Source: Cellulomonas hominis
GTDB taxonomy: Bacteria > Actinomycetota > Actinomycetes > Actinomycetales > Cellulomonadaceae
DNA: 64,000 bases
Direction of reading: 5' to 3'
Assembly: GCF_901521055.1 (NCBI RefSeq)
Contig: NZ_CABEGA010000018.1
Span: 62,001 to 126,000, forward strand
Below are positions 20,666-28,138 of this stretch, piece by piece (within the stretch, counting starts at the first letter, position 1; every line of letters starts with the position of its first letter). A program made the translations under genes and the position numbers. The notes under the pieces were generated by a model. It was not told the DNA's origin and made no database searches. It saw only the letters and a list, made by a program, of their open reading frames with translations.

Positions 20666-21316
20666 GTGCGTGTGCAGCCCGTGTCGCCGGAGGTGCTCGT
20701 CGAGCGGCTCGTGGACCGGGTGCTGGACGACCTCGCCGCGGAGCGCCCCGCGGACCCCGGCCGGCGGTGGCGTGTGCTGGTCGACGGCGCGCCGCCGACG
20801 CGGCCGGGCGCCGTCGCGGACGCGCTCGTCGAGCCGCTGCGCGCGCGGGGCCGTGCCGCCGTCCGCGTGTCCGCCGGGGACTTCCTGCGGCCCGCGGGGG
20901 TGCGGTTCGAGCACGGCCGCGAGGACCCGGACGCGCTGCTCGACGACGCCCTCGACACGGGGGCGCTGATCCGGGAGGTCCTCGACCCGCTGGGCCCGGG
21001 AGGCGACGGGAGCTACCTGCCGGCGCTGTGGGACGCAGCGCGCGACCGGTCGGCGCGGGCGGCCCGGACCCCGGCGCCGCCCGGGGCGGTGCTGCTGCTG
21101 GACGGCGGGCTGCTGCTCGGGCGGTGGCTCCCGGCCGACCTGACGGTGCACCTCGCGGTGCGCCCCGACACCCTGGCGCGGCTCACACCCCCGCACGAGG
21201 CGTGGCGCCTGCCCGCGGAGGAGCGGTACCGCGCCGAGACGGGCCCGGAGCGTTCGGCGGACGTGGTGGTCCGGGTCGACGACCCCCGTCGACCCGGGTG
21301 GGTCGTCGAGCGCTGA
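20666..21316 (+). CDS. uridine-kinase-like protein with degenerate P-loop
   Basis: The 216-residue protein resembles actinobacterial uridine kinase-like P-loop proteins in size and order of segments: strand WRVLVDG, a loop, VSAGDFLRPAG, then LLLDGGLLLGRWLPADLTVHLAV and a C-terminal region with RYRAE. However, the loop after VLVDG reads APPTRPGAV and lacks the Gly-Lys-Ser/Thr of Walker A. ATP binding in the standard way is therefore unlikely. It may be an inactive relative or use another nucleotide contact. The GTG start is supported by the -10-like CAGACT 6 bases upstream. Confidence 0.65.
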   Translation: MRVQPVSPEVLVERLVDRVLDDLAAERPADPGRRWRVLVDGAPPTRPGAVADALVEPLRARGRAAVRVSAGDFLRPAGVRFEHGREDPDALLDDALDTGALIREVLDPLGPGGDGSYLPALWDAARDRSARAARTPAPPGAVLLLDGGLLLGRWLPADLTVHLAVRPDTLARLTPPHEAWRLPAEERYRAETGPERSADVVVRVDDPRRPGWVVER

Positions 21317-21324
21317 CCACCACG

Positions 21325-21339
21325 CCCGCCGCCGGCGGG
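21325..21339. terminator. short hairpin between convergent genes
   Basis: CCCGCC-GCC-GGCGGG forms a 6-bp stem with a 3-base loop, followed by TT, in the 24-base gap between two convergent genes. It could stop transcription in both directions. Confidence 0.5.
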
Positions 21340-21340
21340 T

Positions 21341-22183
21341 TCAGCCGGCCTCGACCGCCGCCGTCCGCGCGTGCGCGACCGCCCAGTCGAGCGCGAGGTC
21401 CGCGACCGCCTCCCACCCCGGCTCGGCGCAGGTCCAGTGCGACCGGCCGGCGAGCTCCTGGTACTCGGTCACCGCGGGCGACTTCGCGTACTTCTTGGCG
21501 TTCCCCTTGTTCACGGACGGCGGCATGATGTGGTCCGACCCGCCTCCGACGAACAGCAGCGGCGCCCGGTCCTGGTCGTAGTCGACCCAGGTCTCCTGGT
21601 GCCCGGGCGTGAAGTTCGCGAGGAGCCCGTACGCCCACAGCCAGGCACCGGGCGCCCCGATCGCGTACCGCTCCCAGGCCGCGTCGGAGTCCTCGCGGCT
21701 GAGGGTGTTCGTGAACGCGTAGTGGAACTGCTCGGGGGTGAACTCGACGGCCTGGTGCCGGGACGCGAGGTGCGTGAACGCGGGCGACAGCGCCTTCAGC
21801 TGGGACGGCGGGGTCACGTAGACGTTCTCGGTCGGCGCGGAGTTGATGGCCACGCCGGCCGCGCCGAGCCCGCGGGCCAGGAGCAGCTGCGTCAGCGTGC
21901 CGCCGAAGGAGTGGCCCATGATGATCGGCGGCGCGGCCAGCGACTCGACCACCCCGGCGAGGTGCTCGACGGTCTGCGGCACCGTCAGGTCGGCGATGAT
22001 CGACGGGTCGGCCCGCAGGGCCTCCACCTCGACCTCGAAGCCGGGGTACCCGGGCGTGAGCACCCGGTAGCCCCTCGCCTCGTAGTACGGCACCCAGTGC
22101 TCCCAGGAGCGCGGGGTCATCCAGAGGCCGTGCACCAGGACGATGGTGTCCGGGGCTCCGGCGGGCAGGGCGGGATCGGTCAT
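21341..22183 (-). CDS. alpha/beta hydrolase
   Basis: The 280-residue enzyme shows a complete alpha/beta hydrolase triad: the oxyanion motif VLVHGLW, the nucleophile elbow GHSFGG, an Asp in GGGSDHIMP and a His in GRSHWTC. There is no signal peptide, so it is probably cytosolic. The substrate is unknown; esters or lactones are typical. I start at the ATG at 22183 (MTDPALPAG), since the longer frame is rich in Arg/Pro and lacks family character. It is divergent from the unknown gene at 22438, with a 254-base gap between them. Confidence 0.88.
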   Translation of the reverse strand: MTDPALPAGAPDTIVLVHGLWMTPRSWEHWVPYYEARGYRVLTPGYPGFEVEVEALRADPSIIADLTVPQTVEHLAGVVESLAAPPIIMGHSFGGTLTQLLLARGLGAAGVAINSAPTENVYVTPPSQLKALSPAFTHLASRHQAVEFTPEQFHYAFTNTLSREDSDAAWERYAIGAPGAWLWAYGLLANFTPGHQETWVDYDQDRAPLLFVGGGSDHIMPPSVNKGNAKKYAKSPAVTEYQELAGRSHWTCAEPGWEAVADLALDWAVAHARTAAVEAG

Positions 22184-22437
22184 GACGGCTCCCAAGAGGG
22201 GTGGGTCGGGCGGAGGACGGGTGAGCAGACGCAGGGGTCTGCCCGACGTGTGTCGTGGTCTCGCGCGGTGCACCCGGGGAGCGTCGGCAGCCACGTCGAA
22301 CGGCCCGCCGGCACTGCGTCCCCTGGCGCATCATGTCGCGCCCTGACCTGCGAGGGGAAGGGGGTGGGCGGGTCGCGCTGGTGCCGCACCGGGCCGGGGT
22401 GCATGCTGAGCGGGACGGCACGAACCGGAGGCGGATC

Positions 22438-23427
22438 ATGAACGCGGCAGCTGTCCGAGGACCCGAGCACCCGGGGGCACCGGAGCGGCGCACCGCCGAG
22501 TTCGACGCCTTCGGCCCGTGGGTCGACCCGGTGCGGACCCCGGAGGACGTACCCCCGCTGTTCCGCGACCACGCGGTCGACCTGGCCGGCAGCCGGCTGG
22601 TGCTGAAGGTGCCGCGGGACATCGCGCGGCGCGACGCGAACCCGGACATGGACCTGTACGACCACCTGCTGGTCCTCGGCCCCGACCGGTTCACCGTGCT
22701 CACGCGGGCCGCGGCGCCGGGCGCCGGCCGGCACGAGGGGCCGCGCGAGGGCCGGCGGTACGACGTCCGGGAGATCCCGTACGACCGGGTCGCGGCGGTG
22801 GGCACGAGCGTGGACCTGCTCGACGGGCGCCTGACCGTGCACGCCCTGACGGGGGCCCCGGTCGAGGTGCGGTACAGCGGCTCCTCCGGCGACGTGATCA
22901 CCGAGCTGGTCGAGCTCCTGCGCGAGCTCGCGTGGCCGGTGCCGAGCTACGGACCGCCGGCGCCGCTGGTCGACCTCGGTCCCGGGACCGGCCGACTCGA
23001 GCGGCGGGCGCTGGGCGAGCACGACATCGGCCTGGTGAGCGCGTACCGGGAGATCGCCGACCGGGAGCCGGGGCTGCGCGTCGTGGCGGCGCACCCGCGC
23101 CAGACGGTGGCGCCGGGCCGCGGCGGGCTGGCCCAGGTCGGCAACGTGCTGCGCCCCATGACGCTGCACGCCGCTGTCCTCGCCACGAACGGCCGCGAGC
23201 TGCAGGTGTTCGGCCGGCGCGCGTGGCTCGCCCGCGGGCGGACGCCGGTGCACTCCGAGTCGCGGCTCGTGCTGCCGCTCGACCGGCTCACCGGTGTGGA
23301 GACGCACCCGCACCCCGGGTACCCCGACGTCACGGTGGTCACGCTCCGGGCCGGGGACGCGTCGCTGGACCTGCCCGTGCCGGCCGGATCCGACGCCGAG
23401 CGGGTGCTCGGGCGCCTGCTGGGCTGA
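22438..23427 (+). CDS. uncharacterised protein with two beta-rich halves
   Basis: I do not recognise this 329-residue protein. It has no signal peptide or membrane helix. Two segments look alike in pattern: one around YDHLLVLGPDRFTVLTR ... IPYDRVAAVGTSVDLLDGRLTVH, and one around LHAAVLATNGRELQVFGR ... LPLDRLTGVETHPHPG. Each is beta-rich with a hydrophobic-D-R-hydrophobic strand, as in PH-like domains that read out membrane proteins or lipids. This is a guess from pattern only. The ATG follows GGAG by 7 bases. A short acidic protein gene follows. Confidence 0.6.
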   Translation: MNAAAVRGPEHPGAPERRTAEFDAFGPWVDPVRTPEDVPPLFRDHAVDLAGSRLVLKVPRDIARRDANPDMDLYDHLLVLGPDRFTVLTRAAAPGAGRHEGPREGRRYDVREIPYDRVAAVGTSVDLLDGRLTVHALTGAPVEVRYSGSSGDVITELVELLRELAWPVPSYGPPAPLVDLGPGTGRLERRALGEHDIGLVSAYREIADREPGLRVVAAHPRQTVAPGRGGLAQVGNVLRPMTLHAAVLATNGRELQVFGRRAWLARGRTPVHSESRLVLPLDRLTGVETHPHPGYPDVTVVTLRAGDASLDLPVPAGSDAERVLGRLLG

Positions 23428-23476
23428 GGGGCCCTGTCCGGGTGCGGACGCCGGGTCGTGGTGCCACGGTGGTGCC

Positions 23477-23632
23477 ATGAGCGAGGACCTGCCCGACAGC
23501 TTCGACCCCCAGCAGCCCGACCTCCCGTCGCTCGGCGTCGACCCCGACCCCCTGCCGGACGACCACGAGGGACAGGCGCCGACCCGCGACGAGCAGCGCG
23601 ACGACGACCCGGCGGGCGACGCGCGGGCCTGA
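23477..23632 (+). CDS. small acidic hypothetical protein
   Basis: This 51-residue protein is very rich in Asp, Pro and Gln (LPDSFDPQQPDLPSLG and a DDDPAGDARA tail) and probably disordered. It starts at ATG 23477; the upstream sequence has a duplicated GTGGTGCCA but no strong ribosome binding site. It sits between the unknown gene at 22438 and a convergent SHOCT gene. Coding status is moderately supported by amino-acid composition only. Confidence 0.5.
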   Translation: MSEDLPDSFDPQQPDLPSLGVDPDPLPDDHEGQAPTRDEQRDDDPAGDARA

Positions 23633-23677
23633 CCCGCCCGCGCGTCGACCGCCGCGCCCGGCCGCAGCCGTGCGTGA

Positions 23678-23725
23678 GCCGTCACGCCTGCGCGTGCCGT
23701 CACACCTGCCGAGCCGTCACACCTG
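23678..23725. repeat. three direct copies of GCCGTCAC(A/G)CCTG
   Basis: The 13-mer occurs at 23678, 23696 and 23713 (spacings 18 and 17). The last copy spans the stop codon of the SHOCT gene on the minus strand, so the gene end seems to have been tandemly duplicated. Confidence 0.6.
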
Positions 23726-24103
23726 CCCGGCGAGCGCGCGCTCCTTCAGGTGCCCGAACTCCTCCTGGCTAATGGCCCCCTGGTCGAGCAGCGACTTCGC
23801 GTCGGCGATCTCGCTGACCGGCGACCGGCCGGCCGTCTCCCGGATGTACTCGTCGGTCTGCCGCCGGGCCTTCACCATCGCCTCGGTGTGCCGCTCCGCC
23901 ATGCCGCGTCCGCGTGCGATCACGTACACGAGCACCGACAGGTAGGGCAGCACCACCAGCGCGACGATCCACAGCGCCTTGACCCAGCCGCTCGTCCGGC
24001 GGTCGCGGAACAGGTCACCGCAGATCTGCCACAGCAGCATCAGGTAGGTCAGGAACACGAACCACCAGACCATCAACCAGAACCAGTCCCAGAACGAGTC
24101 CAC
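23717..24103 (-). CDS. membrane protein with PLD-N-like helices and SHOCT domain
   Basis: The 128-residue protein has two membrane helices (about residues 5-25 and 38-62; the second reads ALWIVALVVLPYLSVLVYVIARG, resembling the N-terminal domain of cardiolipin synthases). A helical linker and a C-terminal SHOCT motif (LLDQGAISQEEFGHLKERAL) follow. SHOCT segments are short oligomerisation-type helices with no enzymatic role established. The GTG at 24103 has GGAGG about 7 bases upstream. It is divergent from the P-type ATPase at 24321, and the shared gap holds two copies of the island palindrome, suggesting co-regulation. Confidence 0.8.
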   Translation of the reverse strand: MDSFWDWFWLMVWWFVFLTYLMLLWQICGDLFRDRRTSGWVKALWIVALVVLPYLSVLVYVIARGRGMAERHTEAMVKARRQTDEYIRETAGRSPVSEIADAKSLLDQGAISQEEFGHLKERALAGQV

Positions 24104-24176
24104 GGCGCCACCTCCGTCAGCTGACGGCACCCGTGTGCCGACGGTTCCCACGGTCCTCGCCCACGAGCCGCGCACC

Positions 24177-24193
24177 TCACCCGGCAGGGGTGA
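24177..24193. promoter_or_regulatory. island palindrome, site a
   Basis: TCACCC-GGCAG-GGGTGA, perfect 6-base arms. Its centre is 82 bases upstream of the SHOCT gene start (minus strand) and 136 before the ATPase start. Centre-to-centre distance to site b is 39 bases. Confidence 0.7.
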
Positions 24194-24215
24194 GTCGCCG
24201 GTCGGAGCAGGGCGT

Positions 24216-24232
24216 TCACCCGGGACGGGTGA
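24216..24232. promoter_or_regulatory. island palindrome, site b
   Basis: TCACCC-GGGAC-GGGTGA, perfect 6-base arms. Its centre is 97 bases upstream of the P-type ATPase ATG. Confidence 0.7.
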
Positions 24233-24320
24233 GGTCGCCGCACCCGCGCGGACGGACGTTGGAGGCACAGGACGGGCGGACGGGGCGCCTGCAGGTGCCC
24301 GCGCGAGGACGGGTGAGGAC

Positions 24321-27032
24321 ATGACGACCACGCAGGCGCCCGCACGGGAGTGGTACGCGGCCACGGTCGGCCAGGTGTGCGAGGCGTTCGCGGTGGACCC
24401 CGCGCGCGGCCTCAGCGCCGCGGAGGCGGCCGCGCGCCTGCAGACCTACGGGCCGAACGCGCTCGCGGCGGAGCGGCCGGAGCCGGCGTGGCGGGCGTTC
24501 CTGCGCCAGTACGCCGACCTCATGCAGCTGGTGCTCGTCGGTGCGGCGGTGGTCAGCGTCGTCGCGCTCCAGGACCTCTCCACCGGACTGGTCGTCCTCG
24601 GGCTGACGGTGCTGAACGCGCTCATGGGGCTGCACCAGGAGGGCAAGGCCGCCGAGAGCGTGGCGTCGCTGCGCAAGATGCTGGTGATGACCGCGCGCGT
24701 GCGGCGGGACGGCGAGCTCCTGCAGATCCCGGCGGAGCAGCTGGTGCCGGGCGACGTCGTCGGCTTCGAGGCGGGGGACAAGGTCCCCGCCGACGGCCGG
24801 CTGGTCCTGGCCGCGTCGCTGGAGATCGAGGAGGCCGGCCTCACGGGGGAGAGCACGCCGGTCCCGAAGTCCGTGGACCCCGTGGCGGGGGTGGACGTCC
24901 CGCTGGGCGACCGGGTCTGCGTGGCGTACATGAACTCGCAGGTGACGCGCGGGCGCGGGGAGATGGTCGTCACCGGGACCGGGATGGGCACCGAGGTCGG
25001 GCACATCTCGGGGATGCTCAGCGCCGTCGAGCAGGACGAGACGCCGCTGACCCGGCAGCTCGACCGGCTGACCGTGGTGATCACGCTGATGGCGGCCGTC
25101 GCGCTGGTCGCGATCGTGCTGCTCGGCCTGGCCCGCGGCGAGGACTTCGACACCCTGTTCCTGGTCGGGATCAGCCTGGCGATCGCGGCGATCCCGACCG
25201 GCCTGCCCGCCGTGGTCACGATGCTGCTGTCCCTCGGCACCCGCGACCTCGCGGGCGCCGGAGCGATCGTCAAGCGGCTGCGGTCCGTCGAGACGCTGGG
25301 GGCGACGTCGGCGATCTGCTCGGACAAGACCGGCACCCTCACGCTGAACCAGATGACGGCGCGCCGGCTGGTGCTCGCCGGCCGCCGGTTCGGCGTCGAC
25401 GGCGAGGGGTACGCGACGACCGGGCGGATCCTCGCGACCGGCGGCGGGCCCGACGTGCGCCTGGAGCCGTTCCTGCTGCCGATGGCGCTCGCGAGCGACG
25501 CGGTGATCCGGGACGGCGCCTGCGTCGGCGACCCGACCGAGGGGGCCCTGGTGGTCCTGGCGGCGAAGGGCGGCATCGACGTCGAGGAGACCCGGCTCGC
25601 GTTCCCCCGGGTGGCGGAGGTGCCGTTCGACGCGACGTACAAGCTGATGGCCACGTTCCACCGGGTGGTGGTCGACGGACGCCCGGTGGTCCGGTGCTAC
25701 GTCAAGGGCGCCCCGGACGTGCTGCTCGCGCGGTCGGTCCGGTACCGGGACGCGGACGGCGTGAACCGGCCGCTCGACGACGGGCGGCAGCGGGTCGTGG
25801 CGGAGAACGACGCGCTCGCCGGGGAGGGCATGCGGGTGCTGGCGCTGGCCGAGCGGGACCTCGAGCCCGCCGCGCTGGAGGGCGCCGACCTGCTCGACCT
25901 GGTGACGGGGCTGGACCTGCTGGCGCTGGTGGGCATCGTCGACCCGGCGCGCCGCGAGGCCGCCGCTGCGATCGCGGAGTGCCGCGCGGCGGGCATCCGC
26001 GTGCGGATGATCACGGGCGACCACGCCACGACGGCCGCGGCGATCGCCGCGCAGCTCGGCATCGAGGGGCGCGCGCTCACCGGCGCGGAGTTCGCCGCGA
26101 TGCCCGACGACATGCTCGACCGGGAGGTCGACGGGATCGGCGTCGTCGCGCGGGTCGCCCCGGAGGACAAGGTGCGGCTGGTGGACGTGCTGAAGCGCCG
26201 CGGCGAGGTCGTGGCGATGACCGGCGACGGGGTGAACGACGCGCCGGCGCTCACCCGGGCCGACATCGGCGTCGCGATGGGGATCACGGGCACCGAGGTC
26301 ACCAAGGACGCCGCCGAGATGATCCTCACGGACGACAACTTCGCCACGATCGTCACCGCGGTCGAGCGCGGCCGCGGGCTCTACGACAACCTGATGAAGT
26401 ACGTCCGGTTCCAGATGGTCGTGCTGGTCGGGTTCATCCTCACGTTCGTCGGCGCCGGGATCTTCGCCGTCGCGGACGGCGTCCCGCTGTCACCCCTGCA
26501 GATCCTGTGGGTCAACTTCGCCATCGACGTCGTCCTCGCCGTGGGGCTCGGGTTCGACGCCCCGGCGGGCGACCTCATGCAGCGCCGGCCGCGTCCCCCC
26601 GACGCCCCGGTGCTCGGCCGCGCGCTCGGCGCCCGGCTGGCGCTCGACGGGCTGCTCATCGCCGTGGGGACCCTGCTCGTCGTCGCGTGGGCGGAGCCGC
26701 GGTACGGCCTGCTCACGGCGACCACGATGGGCCTGACGGCCGCCGCCCTCACGCACGTCGTCGCGGCGGCGGAGTGGCGCGATCTGCGCCGCAGCGTCAT
26801 CAGCCACGAGACCGTCGCGAACGGCCGGTTCGTGACCCTCGTCCTGGTCGTGCTCGGGCTGACGGTGCTCGTGACGTCGCTGCCGATCCTGCAGCGGCTG
26901 TTCGGGACCACGGACCTCGATCCCGGCCAGTGGGGGGCGTGCCTGCTGGTCGCCGCCGGCTACCTGGTCGTCGCGGAGCTCACGCGGGCCGTCGTCCGCG
27001 CCGTGGGCCGGTCGGCGGACCGCACGCGCTGA
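24321..27032 (+). CDS. P-type (PII-like) cation-transporting ATPase
   Basis: The 903-residue pump has an N-terminal cation-ATPase domain (GLSAAEAAARLQTYGPNAL), an actuator TGES, the phosphorylation site D335KTGTLT, MITGDHATT and the hinge TGDGVNDAPAL, and about ten membrane helices. This layout is that of PII ATPases such as bacterial Ca2+ pumps or the mycobacterial CtpF group. The helix-4 ion-binding motif reads IPTGLP (about residues 291-296), with Thr in place of the Glu of PEGLP, so ion specificity may differ. The ATG follows GGTGAGGAC. Two island palindromes lie upstream. It is monocistronic, with a terminator after it. Confidence 0.92.
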   Translation: MTTTQAPAREWYAATVGQVCEAFAVDPARGLSAAEAAARLQTYGPNALAAERPEPAWRAFLRQYADLMQLVLVGAAVVSVVALQDLSTGLVVLGLTVLNALMGLHQEGKAAESVASLRKMLVMTARVRRDGELLQIPAEQLVPGDVVGFEAGDKVPADGRLVLAASLEIEEAGLTGESTPVPKSVDPVAGVDVPLGDRVCVAYMNSQVTRGRGEMVVTGTGMGTEVGHISGMLSAVEQDETPLTRQLDRLTVVITLMAAVALVAIVLLGLARGEDFDTLFLVGISLAIAAIPTGLPAVVTMLLSLGTRDLAGAGAIVKRLRSVETLGATSAICSDKTGTLTLNQMTARRLVLAGRRFGVDGEGYATTGRILATGGGPDVRLEPFLLPMALASDAVIRDGACVGDPTEGALVVLAAKGGIDVEETRLAFPRVAEVPFDATYKLMATFHRVVVDGRPVVRCYVKGAPDVLLARSVRYRDADGVNRPLDDGRQRVVAENDALAGEGMRVLALAERDLEPAALEGADLLDLVTGLDLLALVGIVDPARREAAAAIAECRAAGIRVRMITGDHATTAAAIAAQLGIEGRALTGAEFAAMPDDMLDREVDGIGVVARVAPEDKVRLVDVLKRRGEVVAMTGDGVNDAPALTRADIGVAMGITGTEVTKDAAEMILTDDNFATIVTAVERGRGLYDNLMKYVRFQMVVLVGFILTFVGAGIFAVADGVPLSPLQILWVNFAIDVVLAVGLGFDAPAGDLMQRRPRPPDAPVLGRALGARLALDGLLIAVGTLLVVAWAEPRYGLLTATTMGLTAAALTHVVAAAEWRDLRRSVISHETVANGRFVTLVLVVLGLTVLVTSLPILQRLFGTTDLDPGQWGACLLVAAGYLVVAELTRAVVRAVGRSADRTR

Positions 27033-27125
27033 GAGGCGCCGACAGCCGGCCGGTGGCACCACGCGCCGGCGGGCGCGTCCACCCGGCGCGTCCATCCCGG
27101 CCCGTCCCCGCGCACGAGAGAGGCC

Positions 27126-27162
27126 GCGCCCGTCCGGTACGACCCGGCACGGACGCGGCCCC
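27126..27162 (+). terminator. hairpin after P-type ATPase
   Basis: GGCCGCGCCCGT pairs with ACGGACGCGGCC (one mismatch) in the gap between the ATPase and the convergent SHOCT gene at 27178. It could act in both directions. Confidence 0.6.
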
Positions 27163-27177
27163 TCGGGCACGCGGTCG

Positions 27178-27474
27178 TCAGGAGGCCAGCACGCGCGCCT
27201 TCTGCGCCTCGAACTCCGCCGGCGTCAGGACGCCCTGGTCGCGGAGCTCGGCGAGCTGCCGCAGCTGGTCCAGGCGCACGTCGACCGAGCCGCCCGGTGC
27301 GGCCGCGGGCGCGGGCGCGTAGCCGGCGGGTGCGTAGCCGGCCGGTGGCGCCTGCTGGGCGGCCTCCTGCTGCGCCCAGCGTCCCTGCTGGCGGCGCTGC
27401 ACCCGGCCGGACACGGCCGAGGCGGTCCCCGCGACGACCGCGGTCCTCGCGACTCCTCGGAGCAGTCCAGGCAT
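27178..27474 (-). CDS. SHOCT-domain protein
   Basis: This 98-residue protein has an N-terminal helix with weak hydrophobic character (LLRGVARTAVVAGTASAVSG), a Gln/Ala/Pro-rich linker with AGYAP repeats, and a C-terminal SHOCT segment (LAELRDQGVLTPAEFEAQKARVL). Function is unknown. The ATG has AGGAGG about 6 bases upstream. It follows the DUF6325-like gene by 53 bases on the same strand with no palindrome in the gap, so the two are probably one transcript driven from site c. Confidence 0.8.
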   Translation of the reverse strand: MPGLLRGVARTAVVAGTASAVSGRVQRRQQGRWAQQEAAQQAPPAGYAPAGYAPAPAAAPGGSVDVRLDQLRQLAELRDQGVLTPAEFEAQKARVLAS

Positions 27475-27527
27475 GTCGGTCCTCCTTCGTGTCGTACGTG
27501 CGTGGGTGGTGCCGACGGGCACCGGCG

Positions 27528-27983
27528 TCAGACGCTGTCCGCGGCGTCGAGCGCGGCGAGCAGCGCCTGCACCGGGATGCGCCCGCTCGCGACGAGCTGG
27601 CCCCCGCCGTGCCGCAGCGCGGTCGCGAAGGGCGCGGCCCAGGTGTTCTCGTAGATGAGGACACCCGCGGCGGAGCCGGGCGCCAGCGCGCCGGCCGCCT
27701 CGGCGAGGTCGTCGTCCCCGAGCAGGCCGGAGGAGGCGCCCTCGAGGATCGTCAGGTCGAAGTCGCCTGTCGCATCCAGGTCGCGCAGGTCCAGCCCCGC
27801 GACCGTCCCGTCCTCCGCCTTCGCCACGAACGCCAGGTCGAGCACGCGCACGATGCCGCGCTCCACCAGGTCCATCAGCAGCGGGAACGCGGTCCCGTCC
27901 AGGCGGTTCTCCGGGAACTCGATCACCACGTAGTCGACTGGCCCCATCTCCTGGATCTCGAGCTCTTCGCCCCTGGTTTCCAC
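27528..27983 (-). CDS. DUF6325-like protein
   Basis: The 151-residue protein begins around GPVDYVVIEFPENRLDGTAFPLLMDLVERGIVRVLDLAFVAKAEDG, the pattern I associate with DUF6325. The N-terminal half of DUF1269 proteins is similar: a strand, a helix with LVERGIV, then DLAFV. A Gly-rich middle (GALAPGSAAGVLIYENTW) and a C-terminal helix (PVQALLAALDAA) follow. There are no clear membrane helices. I use the GTG at 27983, with GGGAG upstream. Function is unknown; the resemblance to DUF1269 suggests the island repeatedly uses one fold. Confidence 0.7.
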   Translation of the reverse strand: METRGEELEIQEMGPVDYVVIEFPENRLDGTAFPLLMDLVERGIVRVLDLAFVAKAEDGTVAGLDLRDLDATGDFDLTILEGASSGLLGDDDLAEAAGALAPGSAAGVLIYENTWAAPFATALRHGGGQLVASGRIPVQALLAALDAADSV

Positions 27984-28076
27984 GGCTGCTCCCTCGCCGT
28001 CCTGGCGACCCGTGCGGGCCGGGGACGCGCACCGCGTCCCGAGATCCACGGTCCAGCCCGGCCAGCCCGCGGGGCA

Positions 28077-28093
28077 TCACCCCCGCCGGGTAC
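28077..28093. promoter_or_regulatory. island palindrome, site c (weaker)
   Basis: TCACCC-CCGCC-GGGTAC, right arm imperfect. Its centre is 54 bases before the ATG of the first LAL regulator and 102 before the DUF6325 start on the other strand. Confidence 0.5.
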
Positions 28094-28124
28094 CCGGGGG
28101 CCTCGATCCCGGGCGAGGGCTGGG

Positions 28125-28130
28125 TATACG
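28125..28130 (+). promoter_or_regulatory. -10 element of LAL regulator 1
   Basis: TATACG lies 8 bases before the ATG at 28139, with no ribosome binding site between them. It is the most AT-rich hexamer in the gap and suggests a leaderless or nearly leaderless transcript. Site c lies about 30-50 bases upstream, a position typical of an activator. Confidence 0.5.
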
Positions 28131-28138
28131 TTGCCCGC

